Part shown: piece by piece, positions 37,338-53,877 of the stretch
Position numbering within the stretch: the first letter of the stretch is position 1
Layout of the letters: each line of letters opens with the position of its first letter
Assembly (NCBI RefSeq): GCF_000208865.1
Contig: NC_018398.1
Coordinates: 5,914,710 to 5,978,709, forward strand
Length of the DNA: 64,000 nt
DNA from: Neospora caninum Liverpool
Lineage: Eukaryota > Apicomplexa > Conoidasida > Eucoccidiorida > Sarcocystidae
Reading direction: 5' to 3'
The notes under the pieces: generated by a model
The model's database searches: none
What the model saw: only the letters and a program-made list of their open reading frames with translations
Told to the model about the DNA's origin: nothing
Program-made: the position numbers and the translations under genes

Positions 37338-38310
37338 TACATACTTGCACACCTCTCTCTCTGTATAGATGTCTATATAAATGGAAAGATCCATGCGTGT
37401 GTCAAGGGGAAACGAAGGCAGAAGCAGGCACGCACGAAGTGTGATGGCTGAAAGAGGAGAGAGAAGATGACGGAGCGAAGGAAGGCGGGAGAGCGAGAAA
37501 AGGAGACAGCTAGAGAGGCCGCGCCAAGCGGCGTCGCGCAGCGTATGGCAGTTCCCACCAAGCCAGGAGAAGACACTGGGACAGAAGAGACGGCGAGGAA
37601 CTCACGGCGAGCGATGTCAGATTGTTGCAGTGGAGATTCAGAGTCCGGATATTTTTCCACGGTTGCGGGGCAGAAGCGAGTGCAGAGGCCAGGGAGTCGT
37701 GTCCTGCACCAATAAGCGAGAGACGAAAGGCTCTGTTTTCGTCCTTTTCCTCTCGGCTGGTCACATCCCCACTGTCTCCTTCGCTCCGCACTTCTCGCGC
37801 CTCGAGGCCGAGAAGGCGAGACGAAGAGACGGAGGCGAAGTCTCCCCGGACGCATTCGCGCCTCTCGGAGCCGCCCGTGGAGGCCGCAGCAGGGAAGAAA
37901 ACTTCATCTCGCCGAGGAAGTCCAAAAGGCGCAGAACAGGGCAAAGAAGACGAAGAGGAGGGAGACGCAGAGGAGGAAGACGCAGAGGAGGAAGACGCAG
38001 AGGAGGAAGACGCAGAGGAGGAAGACGAAGAGAAAGAAGACGAAGAGGAGGAAGACGAAGAGGAAGAAGACGAAGAGGAAGAAGGCGAAGAGGAAAAGGG
38101 GGACGAATAAGGGGGAGGCGGGGCGGGCGACGGAGGGTCTCGAGGTTTGTGCGAGAGTGGCGAGGGAGGAGAAAAGAAGAGAGGGATTTCCTCGAAGTCT
38201 TTGAGTCCTGGTGTCGAGGGACAGAAGCCAGATGAATGGAGCGAAGAAGCGAGAATGTCAGCAGTCGAGTGGAGCGGAAAAGAAAGAGAAGAACGCGGTG
38301 AAGCGTCCAT
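30129..38310 (-). CDS. Leucine-rich repeat and coiled-coil protein, LRRCC1-like
   Basis: Eight exons, phases consistent: 38310-37606, 37126-37010, 36438-36346, 35894-35439, 34983-32590, 31916-31643, 31284-30867, 30678-30129 (5,007 nt, 1,668 aa). After a polyserine N-terminus come SDS22-like LRRs: [78 protein letters not shown]. An LRR cap follows with [11 protein letters not shown] and PSLSLLDD. From about residue 880 to the end the protein is coiled coil. The segment order, LNLHCNN near the start, [12 protein letters not shown] beside human KHKLRYIDLHSN, and a coiled-coil C-terminus match vertebrate LRRCC1, a centrosome/basal-body protein. A centrosomal role here is inferred. Exons 1-5 are all phase 0. 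Exon 5 adds Ser-rich and Arg-rich spacers absent from the animal protein. ATG 38310 is the first in-frame Met. Confidence 0.85.
31997..32034. repeat. (TA)n microsatellite
   Basis: Preceded by a CT tract, in intron 5 of the LRRCC1-like gene. Confidence 0.9.
35229..35340. repeat. TATA-rich microsatellite
   Basis: Interrupted TA/CATA/TTTA tract in intron 4 of the LRRCC1-like gene. Shorter TA tracts lie at 35975-35997 and 36051-36073 in intron 3. Confidence 0.85.
36671..36812. repeat. (TATAGA)n / (GATA)n array
   Basis: About 140 bases of interspersed TAGA, GATA and TATAGA units in intron 2 of the LRRCC1-like gene. Further TA tracts lie at 37230-37262 and 37306-37334 in intron 1. Confidence 0.85.
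37964..38098 (+). repeat. Nine tandem 15-bp units encoding polyserine
   Basis: On plus the unit is GACGCAGAGGAGGAA, perfect in the first four copies and then drifting to GACGAAGAGGAAGAA. Fifteen bases equal five codons, so length changes keep the frame. On the minus coding strand it gives Ser-Ser-Ser-Ala-Ser runs in exon 1 of the LRRCC1-like gene. Confidence 0.95.
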
Positions 38311-38627
38311 GGCGTAGCGCAAGAGAGAAGAGAGAGAGACTGACGGCGAAGAGAGAAGACAAAAGAGAGGAGACACAAGAGAGGAGACAAAAGAGGAGGA
38401 AAGCCTTCTCAGCTCTTTCCAGTTTTCTCGGCGGCGGAAACCTGTTGGACAGAGAAGCTACATGGTTATGAGGGAGGAAGGTCCAGGGAGAGTATTTACA
38501 GCATCCCTTGTTAACCTACAGTGGACGAAGGCGGATACAGAAAACAGGAAGACCGCTGCAAACAAGAACACAGGGAGCCGGGGAGGAGAAGGAAAAGGAG
38601 CGCGACAGAGACCAGAAAAACAAACGA

Positions 38628-38634
38628 TGAGACG
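38628..38634 (+). promoter_or_regulatory. WGAGACG element upstream of the LRRCC1-like gene
   Basis: TGAGACG, 318 bases upstream of the start codon. This is a known Toxoplasma promoter element; use by this gene is inferred from position. Confidence 0.35.
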
Positions 38635-39906
38635 ACCAACTCGAGAGGACGCAGACGGCGAGGAAAGAAGACCAGGGACGATAAGTGTGTTGTCCAGAGC
38701 AAGGAGGGGAAGGGGGAAGGCAGGTGTATTGCTAAGAGGATGTGTGCGATTTGAGAAAAGGAAAGAGATGTGAGTTCCTGCGTCGAGCGATCGCGTGACT
38801 CCACGAATCGCTTCTTTTCTACACAATAGGGACAGGCAAGGCACCGTGAGGCGCCGAGGAGCGAGATATTTCCATTTGTGGTTTTCCTCTCGGGCGGAAT
38901 CAAGACGCTGACAACGAGTTTGGTGTTCCTCGCCCGCGTTCCGCTTTTCTCTCTCTCGCTGGCCGCAGAGGGAGGCCCAGAAAAACGTGAGGCTTCCGAG
39001 GGAAAACGCGGAAATATCCACGCGGCTACAGCACAACTCAGATAGAAGAAAGACGAGAAGAAAGACGAGAAGGAAGGAAACCAGAGCGAGAAGGAAGATG
39101 AGAATCGCGCTGCGTGAAAAGCGCGCAAAGGCAAGACAGCAGAGAGAGAAATCCGCCCTCCATTTCTGCCTCTGTGTCGCCTGCCCCGACAAACTCAGAA
39201 AGGCGAGGAAATCGGGCGACTTCCTTTCTTCTTCAAATGCCCACTTTCTCTCCACTTTCCCAACTGTTTCCCGCTCCTCACAGTTCCGACCTGCTTCAAT
39301 TCCTTCCTCCCAGGGAGCGACGCGCCCCGCCGAGAGAGCAAGACATCGCACACACACGCGCGGCTTTGTTCACCATTTTTCCGCATGCGCCACCCTTTCT
39401 CACGAAGAACGCATTCCCCTGGACAAATGCTGGACAGACAAATGCTGGACAACCCTGTTTCCCACCTCTTCCCTTCCAGTTTTGCCTCTGTTTCGCTCTC
39501 GCGCGAGGCGCCGCAACGTCGAAGGCTCAGAGAGAAAAGGTGAAAAACGCGCCGGAAAAATAAGTGTGTCGTAACTCACAAAACCCCGCACCTTCGGTAA
39601 ACTCGAACTCCTCAAAGCCACGATGCTCGACTGTGCGCAAAACACTCCAAACAAATCTGTGGAAATCCACATTTAAACAGATATATATATGTATACATCT
39701 GTATATATATATATATTCGTATACATGTGCACGTATGCAAAGACAGAGATAATTCATCTGTAAAAATCAAACTCCACCTCTATCGATAAATACGGTTCCC
39801 AGTACCCGACGCGAGACGAGTACACCTCTTCTAGTTAACATCGAAATGCATTTCTAAATATATATAGTTCCCGATGCGCACTCTATTCCTATTTGGACAG
39901 CTGCGT

Positions 39907-39910
<4 letters not shown>

Positions 39911-39948
<38 letters not shown>

Positions 39949-40001
39949 GTATCAAACTTCGTGTGTTGCCTACCGTTATATATATATATATATATATATA
40001 T
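39911..40001. repeat. Two (TA)n microsatellites
   Basis: TA tracts at 39911-39944 and 39976-40001 in the spacer between the LRRCC1-like and YOD1 genes. Confidence 0.9.
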
Positions 40002-41434
40002 GTCTCGCAAAACCGTTCCTTTTGTCGACACCCGGTTTTCTACACGCGCCCTGCTTTCCAGACTGCCTCTCTGTCGGGAAGAATCCGAGGCAGCATGCAG
40101 GCGACGAGAGATCGTTCTCACCTTTGTTCGAATTATTGATAAGCACAACTTCCCTCCACACAAAAAGGCGGCAGGGGAAGGATCTCTTTAGCGCCAAGTA
40201 CAGAAACACACTCCGCCCAAGACACAGGAAACTCTGCCGGAGAGATTGCACAGCCTCCCTGGGAAGCGAGAGGCCGGAAAACATTAAGAGGCTCTTCTTT
40301 CGAGGGGGTGAACGCTTCTTCGCACAAGACTGTCAGCCCGACACTTCACGTGTGCAGCCAGTCTTAGCTTTTCTCGCGATTTTCGCACCCGATGCTTCTG
40401 GAGAGTGTATCTACACAGCAAAAACTTACGTCCCGCGACGAAGCATGTGTTGCTAAGCGCAGGAGAACCGAAAAGAGAGAAGCTGCTCCGGATCTCTCCC
40501 GTCCAGTTGGTTGTGCGAAAAGGAGAAAGGAACGCGACGAAAACCGCCGGCGAGCTGACTACGGCGAAGTCAGGTGTCCATAGGCTCTCTAGGCATGGCA
40601 CGAAAGAATCACAACCTGGAAGTTTCGGGGCTGCTCAGAAGGTCGGCTCTCCTTTCTTTGACGTGGAAACGGCAAGCGCTGCTGAGGCCCGCGTTTTCCC
40701 CTGAGGATTCTTCGTTTGTATCGCTTCCGGAACGTGTCTAGAAATGAAACCGCGATTTTTCAATGGAACTCCACTCTCCAGAGAGTTTGAACAACAGAAG
40801 CGAACGGCATAAAGACGCTCGTGTGTCTGCCTAGGTATAACGTAGACTCGTCAAAAACGTGACATGTCCCCAGAAAAAAAAAGACAGGAAAGAAAAAGAA
40901 AGGAGGGTGTACGAGAGGGTGTCGCAGAGTCTGAGGGCTCGAATTCCAGGAGTGCTGATCACTCTTGGCGCATGCACACCAGAAACCTGCTCAGAAGGTG
41001 GGGTGAAAACCAAGCAAGAAAGCAACCTGAAAAACCTGGCTGAGGCATTTACAAAAGTCTGTCAGGCGCAGGAAACCACTCGTCAGAGAAAAACTCTTAT
41101 CGAGCACAACGCCCCGCCGCGAACAGCGTGTGAGTGGAGAAGAAAATCGTGTGCATGTCCCTTTCAACAAACGCATCGTTTACAGGGGTCTCTTCTTTAT
41201 CGAGAAACCTAAAAAATCGGTCAGTCCCTTGGAACTGGACTTCCAGAAGAGAAAGAGACACCCCTACTTGTCTCCTCTGTGTACTCTTGTCCTACCAGCC
41301 AAGATCCTCTCCTACGGATCTGCGCCTTCCCACTTCCTTCTCTCAGAGTCGTCGTCTTCCAAAAGACGTCGCTTCCTACGCTCTAATCTCCTCTTCTCCT
41401 CCCTCTCCTTCTCCTGCTCGCCTCCCTCTCCTTT

Positions 41435-42844
41435 CTATCTTCGGTTTTCGCCGAAGTTGGCGTGTCCGGTTTCTTTCGCGTGTGCTCGCATCGCATCCTG
41501 GTCTCGAATGCCGACCCCACACACGAGGCAGTGGAGACTCATTTCCCTGAGGTTCACGTAGTTCCTTTTCTTGTGCAGTTCGGAGGCAAGTTCCATGGCT
41601 TTTGCCTCGGTCTCTGTGTCGTTGGGGGAAAAGACGGAGTAGCAGAAGAGCTCCTGGCCTCGCGGGCCGACGGGAAAGAACGCCCCGCCTCTGCTTTGCT
41701 CCGTCTCGCCTCGACCCGCCAAAAACACCCCTCGGGGGCGGGCGAGAACAGCGTCGTAGTGCACGCCGTCGTACAGGAGCATGATTCTCCGCCCTGTGTT
41801 GCGGTCGCCGTAGAGGTCTTTCCGCCGCGTCTCGATGTCCACCACGAGCACTTCGTGTCGCAGCTGCTGCGCGAGAATCGCCAGCTCCACGTACCCGCCC
41901 CAGCTCGTCGGCGTGGTGATCCAGTGTATGTACTCCTCGCGCGGCCGCCCGAGAATGGCGCTCGAGAACGACTCAGGATCGTTCGCAATCGCCGACGCCA
42001 CGAGCTGCCGCAAGTCTTGCGGCCGTTTGTCTGGAGCCGCCAACAGCGACAAGCAGGTGAACAAGCAGCTGTTGTCGGAGGGTACAACGAAGCGAAACAC
42101 GTCTCCGACATTCCCCGGATGGGCCACTTGGGCCTGCAAAGACCGTCTCAGCTGTCCTTGCGCCTCCCTCGAGTTCTCACACGCAGCAGAATGCGGAGCA
42201 AGAGGCATCGCTCGCGCCGCGTCGGGACCATCCGTCAGGCGCGTGCTTCCCGGCGGAAGCGAAGAAGAAAGTGTGGGCGGGTGACTCGCCGACCCCAACG
42301 CGCTCGGCTGGGGCGTACATCCAGCGGGAGACGACAGCGCAGTTTGGCGCGCGGGACAGGCCGAGGTAGCAGACCCCTCCAGTCTCCCCGCGAAACGATT
42401 TGCATCATGAGAAGCGGTCCGGGTGTCTGTCGACGAGGCCACGACTCCTGGCACATGCAGTCGCTCTTCGCTTCTCGCATCACCTTCTTTTCTGCGCTTG
42501 GCGAGGTCGCGATCTCCGGACGCGCCGTCCACCCTCTCGAGTGCGCCGCCCGTGCCACAGCCATTCGCCAACGAGGGCGCTCCCTCGCGCGAATCGGAAA
42601 GAGTCCCCGCCTTTCTCTCCTCCACGATAATCAAATCCTTCGGGTGCACGCCGGCGTCAACCAGCCTCCGGTCGCCGTCTCGGCCGAAGGAGACAGGCTG
42701 CGGCGGATAGCCGATCTTGAGCACCTGCCGCGAGGGGCTGAGGCCGGTCAAGTCGCGAACGCGAAGAAGCAAGTCTTGAACCGTCGCCTCAGTCGGAAGC
42801 GTCACTCTGTGGCGGGTGTTACTGCATCGCACAACCACCTCCAT
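41435..42844 (-). CDS. YOD1: OTU-family deubiquitinase YOD1/OTU1
   Basis: Thiol isopeptidase that in other eukaryotes acts with the p97/VCP (Cdc48) segregase in ER-associated degradation. Single exon, 469 aa. The start is ATG at 42844; four in-frame codons upstream of it have no ATG. Residues 1-78 form the ubiquitin-like UBX-type domain (MEVVVRCSNTRHRV onward, ending KDLIIVEER), which binds p97. A low-complexity linker covers about 80-240. The OTU domain shows VPSDNSCLFTCL with catalytic Cys260 and nearby Asp257, WGGYVELAILA, and RIMLLYDGVHYDAV with catalytic His362. A C-terminal C2H2 zinc finger follows (Cys439, Cys442, His455, His461). This is the complete YOD1/yeast OTU1 architecture. The linker is longer than in human YOD1 (348 aa in total). 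The gene is divergent from the dynein light chain gene. Confidence 0.95.
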   Translation of the reverse strand: MEVVVRCSNTRHRVTLPTEATVQDLLLRVRDLTGLSPSRQVLKIGYPPQPVSFGRDGDRRLVDAGVHPKDLIIVEERKAGTLSDSREGAPSLANGCGTGGALERVDGASGDRDLAKRRKEGDARSEERLHVPGVVASSTDTRTASHDANRFAGRLEGSATSACPARQTALSSPAGCTPQPSALGSASHPPTLSSSLPPGSTRLTDGPDAARAMPLAPHSAACENSREAQGQLRRSLQAQVAHPGNVGDVFRFVVPSDNSCLFTCLSLLAAPDKRPQDLRQLVASAIANDPESFSSAILGRPREEYIHWITTPTSWGGYVELAILAQQLRHEVLVVDIETRRKDLYGDRNTGRRIMLLYDGVHYDAVLARPRGVFLAGRGETEQSRGGAFFPVGPRGQELFCYSVFSPNDTETEAKAMELASELHKKRNYVNLREMSLHCLVCGVGIRDQDAMRAHAKETGHANFGENRR

Positions 42845-45618
42845 CTTTCGAGACACCGGAATCGAACAGGAACCCGAAAAAGCTTTTGGAGAAGAAAGGA
42901 GGAATCCAACAAGGTGGCCAACGAGCCTCCTTGCACGTGAGGAAGAAAAAACAACTTTGCTAGCGAGACAAGGACGAAAACCTATGCAGATACACGGGTC
43001 GAGACAAAAAATATATCGACTACAAGTTCCTATCTGGGCCTGCGCGCGAAACGGTGGAGCTGTGAGTATGGAAACGCCCGCGCCCGACTGTATCTATACG
43101 TGCAGGTATTCATATGCGTGTATTTGTGTGTATGTTCGTTGAGGGAGCGCTCGACCAGAAGAGGCGAAAACAAAAGAAAGGGAGACTGCGAAAGGAAACA
43201 GAGAGGACACAGGAAAGTGGACCGGAGCAACGACACGTGGCAGAGACAGGCGATTGGCGGGCTGCGAGAGGACGGAGACCAACGCCTGCTCTCCGTTCCC
43301 CTGGGATGTCTTTGGAGATAAAACAGACAGACGGCTGGTCCCGTTACCTCTGAATGCACTGTCGCCGCGGGGAGCGACAAAGCACCGGACGCTCACAACT
43401 AGCAGGAGAACCGAGGACTTGAGCGCCTGGAACAAACGAAAGAAGGAAAAAACGGGTAAGTGCATCCTCCAATCCAGCAACGAGTTGGACTACTGGTTTA
43501 GATCTTGAATGTCTTTGTTTACCGGATCCAAGTTCTATTGTGCTTTTCATGACCATCATGTTAAGTGCAAACGGCAGAGCCGCCAAGCCTTTCAAATCGC
43601 AGAGGGGTGAACCCAAAGCTTCTCGTTTCGTAACTTCAGCCTCGCGGAGAACCGCGTGAAGTCTCTGTATTGGAATCGGGCACGGCGACCTCACGGCGCA
43701 CACGCGAGACGAGAGGCGAGGTGTACATACAGCCGAGACAAAACGCGTGGCCGCCGCCCGTTCCCGTCTACACAAAAGAGAAGACAGCCGCGCGGCGGAG
43801 GAAAGCGAGAGAGCCACACACTCTGTCCAGCGATTTGAAGTTTTTCAGAGTCGGCGAGAAAAGAGGTAAGGACACGTTCTCTGTCTCGCTCTGTTGGTGT
43901 CCTCGGCTGCTTGACTCATTCGCTGGAGAGGCCTCCCTTCGGCACTGGGAAAGAGCAGCTGAAAGAGGCTTTAAAAGCTTGCCTGACTCTCGTTTTTCCG
44001 CAAGCTCTCGACAGAGAAAGTCTGTCGTCAAACCGCCTCTCTAGCATCTGAACGGAGAACAAGGCTTTCTGTCTTGAAAATCAGACTGGCTTGGGGGGAG
44101 GAGGGGTGACGACAGCGCGCGGCGGACGGGGAAGGTCCAGGCCAAATCTGTTTCACCTCCGTCGTTCCGAAAAATTTCGAAGGGCGTCGATCTCCTCTCT
44201 CTCTCTGAGTTTTGAGCCGCGCCTGCCTCGTCGGCGGCAGCGCCTGCACGCCAGCTGGGAAGAGCCCTCGCCCCGCCTGCTCTCTCTTCCGCAAAAGTGA
44301 GAGAATCAAAAACGCCGCCAAGAAGTGGGGAGCGCGACGAACAGATCTCTGTGAGTTGATTTGCTCTCCTCGCCAACAGAAAAGAGAAATATGGAAACAG
44401 ACAGGCAAGCGAGAAAGCGGTCTCGGGTTGGTGTTTTCCGCAGCCGCAAAGTTGCGCCTGAAACGGGCTGCTTTTCACACCGTGCAGTGATCTACCTGAC
44501 AGGGAAAAAGAAGGCGCGCGCGCGCGTTTCGCCAAGTCTTCAAACCTTTTTCGCCTGTGAAGCTGTTTTCCCGCGTTGGGTCTCGAGAGAACTTCGACAA
44601 ATCGTTCTGAGGGGCTAACTCGACGAGAGCAGCACCGAACAGAAGACAAGGCGGGTCGCCAGGTTCTGCTACGAGTGTTACGGGTTGTTTTCCAGAATTG
44701 CCCCTCTCTCCAAAGAAGAACCTGACGATTTTTGCTGAGACTCTTTAGAGATTCGTGGAATCGACAGGTTCAGTCAGAGAATGATCCTGAAGAAAACAGG
44801 CCGGATTCAGTCTTATAAAGTGTCGAGCGCCTTTTCTAACCGAAACAGGCACGAGTGAAGACATTGCAGTCGTCAAGGGCGTCGAGCGCGACATCTTTTG
44901 GATTTCTCGTTTGGAGGCGACGCCTTCTCACGTGAAGAAAGGCAAAAGATCGTGTAGGGTGGAGGCCTTTGCTGTCCTCGCGCTCGTTAAAAAGTCGTAA
45001 ACGTGAGAGGCGAATGCTCTTTTCGCCACGTGTGCGAGACACGAAAGGCAAGGGTCATCAGCTGACGGCGAACCGCCGAGAAGCTCGGTTCGTCACGTTG
45101 CATGTCGCTTTGTTTACAAAAGGCGAGCGGAAGGAAAGGGTCGGGAGAAAACGTTTGCCGCCTCAAGATTAACCTACTCGTGAACCTACAGTAGAAGCGA
45201 GTGCTGCAGTCGCTTGTTTCTCCACTTTGTCTAACCCGTATCGGCAAAACGGGCACATGTAAATATCTACGTCTCCAGATCTCTGATCACTCACCTCATA
45301 CATGCAATCATCCAGTCACCTCAAGCATGCACTCGTGGACATATATGCAAACTCATATAGCCCCTTTATATACATACATACATACATACATATACATAGA
45401 CTTGCCTACGAGGGCGTCATCCGATAGAGGTGAGAGAGCAGGCTTCGAAAGCAACGGTTCCGAGACACATCGGCACGGACTGGCTATGTAAATTCCGAGA
45501 GGTTTTAAAAGTGTGTTTAGCGGAGGCCCCGATGCAGAAGGGCGTTTTTCAACAGCTGCCCGTTTCGGTTGAAACTTTTCACCAAGTCCCCCCGGAGGCT
45601 AGCTAAAGACGGTGAAGA
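42845..45618. promoter_or_regulatory. Divergent intergenic region, YOD1 and dynein light chain
   Basis: 2.8 kb between two outward-facing start codons; it should hold both promoters and 5' UTRs. I find CGAGACG and GGAGACG variants but no WGAGACG. A TTATAAA sequence at 44813-44819 is 800 bases from the dynein start. A short CATA repeat is at 45368-45390. No coding sequence is supported. Confidence 0.4.
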
Positions 45619-45930
45619 ATGGCGGACAGCGCTGCGCTCCGCGAGGGTCAACTGCCCCAGCTGGTCACGAAGGGCGTTGACATGAGTCCGGAACGGATCA
45701 GTTTTGCGATTGAAGTAGCGAAGAAAGGCTACATTTCGCTGCTCAAGAACGACCTGAAATACTGGCAAGAAGTCGCGCAGATGCTGAAAGAAGAACTCGA
45801 CGCAGCCTTCGAAGGGACGTGGCACGTGATCGTGGGTCAGCACTTTGGGGCGTTTGTGACTCACGAAGCTCGCCAAATGATCTACTTCGCAATTGGCCAA
45901 GTCAACTTCCTCATCTACAAACACGGATAG
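45619..45930 (+). CDS. Dynein light chain, LC8 family
   Basis: Small homodimeric hub protein, a subunit of dynein motors that also binds many other partners. Single exon, 103 aa, about 14 residues longer at the N-terminus than the canonical 89-residue LC8. The conserved core is clear: DMSPERISFAIEVA (LC8 DMSEEMQQDSVECA), GTWHVIVGQHFGAFVTHE (LC8 TWHCIVGRNFGSYVTHE) and IYFAIGQVNFLIYKHG (LC8 FYLGQVAILLFKSG). The partner-binding beta strand GAFVTHE is intact. Sequence drift in the first helix suggests a divergent paralogue, not the near-invariant LC8 itself. Axonemal, cytoplasmic or conoid roles cannot be told apart from sequence. The ATG has an AGAATGG context, and the protein aligns from residue 15. 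Confidence 0.94.
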   Translation: MADSAALREGQLPQLVTKGVDMSPERISFAIEVAKKGYISLLKNDLKYWQEVAQMLKEELDAAFEGTWHVIVGQHFGAFVTHEARQMIYFAIGQVNFLIYKHG

Positions 45931-47438
45931 GCAGAGAGAAAACTCCCCCTCGGAAAGTGTGGGACTGAGAGTCTTGCTCTATTCAGAAACGACGGGCGAA
46001 AAGAAGGATCGGACATCCGCCGCCTCTTGCCCCATTCAAAATCTCAATTTTCTCGAGAGCTTCGCTCATCTCTACCGCTTTAGCGCCGCTCTTCTCTTTC
46101 CGACGTCAGGCTGTCGTCTCTGCATAAAATCGCTTCAACAGAGACGACGGGTGTATGACTCTTCTACGAACAAAAGATGAATGCGGCGACGGTGTATGTG
46201 CGTGTGTCCGCTTTTTCGACGTTCTTCCTCGTTGCCGAGCGATGGGCCGGGAGTAAGGAGGGAAATCGCCGCCTCGGCGGTCTTGGCGTGCTTCGCGCTT
46301 CCTTGCGAACGACACCCTGTTCGCATGAGTTCGCATCCTACGAATCACGCGCGGTCTTAAACATTTGCGTGTGTCTATGGGCGCCCAGAAAAAAAACCGA
46401 GAAGGAACGTCCGAGAAAGGGAGAAAGGGTACATGTGCGTCCCTGTTTTTCCAAAAGTGTACCACCGACGACGCACAAAGGAGCTTGCTTCTCCTTCTTT
46501 ACAAGACGGTGTACCATTTCCGGCGATACCACGCGCCGACGGCTAACAAAACTCGAAGGCGCCTTGGAACGTCATCGTCGAAAAATGCGTTTTCCCTGTG
46601 TTTCTGAAGCGCAAGCGGTCCTTCAAATCGACCGGGGTTGCCACAAAACAAAGTGTAAAAAGAAGTGACACAAGAGGCACCGCCGCTCTCCAAGGACATG
46701 CACAAAAGACAAAAAATATATATATATATATATATATACATACAGATATGATTTTATTTTATGAGCATGCAGAAATACATACATACATAATCATATGTGT
46801 AGAGTGATATGTATACCACATCTAGAGAGACATTGGTATACACTGGACTGCTTGCATTTCCCTGATACAACCGAAGAACCGTGAAGCGTCGAGTAAGTCG
46901 AGAGGGAGGCCAGGTAGAGACGCAGGCCCGAAAAGAGAGGCCAAAGAGAGAGAAGCGAAAAGGCAAGTGAGCGCATACTTATGTGGAACTTGTCCCCTTG
47001 GCCGGGACGCGAGGAAAACAAGGAATTGCCCAAAGGCAGGAGAGGAAGAGAGCCACCAACGCGACGACGAAGACGCGCGAGAGCAGAGAAACAAAACTTG
47101 GACAGAGGTGACGAAAGCGAAAAGGCGTCGCCAGAGGCATCTGCATGCGTGATTCAGACACCTCAGCTCCTCACAACATGGAGGTAACAGGGCGTGGACA
47201 GAAGTCGATCAGAGACGAGTAGCACGAGAATAACTGGAGCTTCACCCAACACGACGTTGGCGGCCGACCTGCTCTTCTCCGTCGCACTCGCGGTTTCTGT
47301 CGTCGGCACCTGGCTTTTTGCTCTTCCTCCTTCCTGATCGCCGTCCGCTTCCTGGTGCCTCCCCATCCTCTTCTCGGAGCGCTCTGGGGCTGGCGCCTCA
47401 CGCGTTCGTGTCTCTCTTCCCGTCGTCTTTCGCTTTGT
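45931..47438. other. Convergent intergenic region, dynein light chain and DPM1
   Basis: 1.5 kb holding both 3' UTRs. It contains a TA tract at 46716-46742. No gene or RNA recognised. Confidence 0.5.
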
Positions 47439-53806
<6,368 letters not shown>

Positions 53807-53877
53807 GCGTCAACCGGGAGTCGAACCCGGGTCACCTGCTTGGAAGGCAGGTATCCTAACCGTTGGACTATTGACGC
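53807..53877 (-). tRNA. tRNA-Gly (anticodon TCC)
   Basis: 71-nt cloverleaf on minus: acceptor stem GCGTCAA with TTGACGC, D arm TAGTCCAACGGTTAGGAT (box A), anticodon stem CCTGC/GCAGG around loop CTTCCAA with anticodon TCC, T arm CCGGGTTCGACTCCCGG (box B). No intron and no encoded CCA. It reads GGA codons. The five-T stretch just downstream is the Pol III stop signal. Confidence 0.97.

Larger units (their letters stand above)
38311..41434. other. Intergenic: LRRCC1-like 5' flank and YOD1 3' flank
   Basis: 3.1 kb with no supported gene. TGAGACG (WGAGACG element) at 38628-38634 lies 318 bases upstream of the LRRCC1-like start. A 14-base direct repeat (ACAAATGCTGGACA) occurs at 39423-39436 and 39438-39451. 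TA tracts are at 39911-39944 and 39976-40001. A 299-codon open frame on minus (39357-38458) has no ATG at its left limit and no family features. Confidence 0.5.

Noticed and set aside
38458..39357. 299-codon open frame on minus upstream of the LRRCC1-like gene
   Set aside because: It has no ATG at its left limit and no family features, and ends before the LRRCC1-like start. More likely 5' UTR/promoter sequence.
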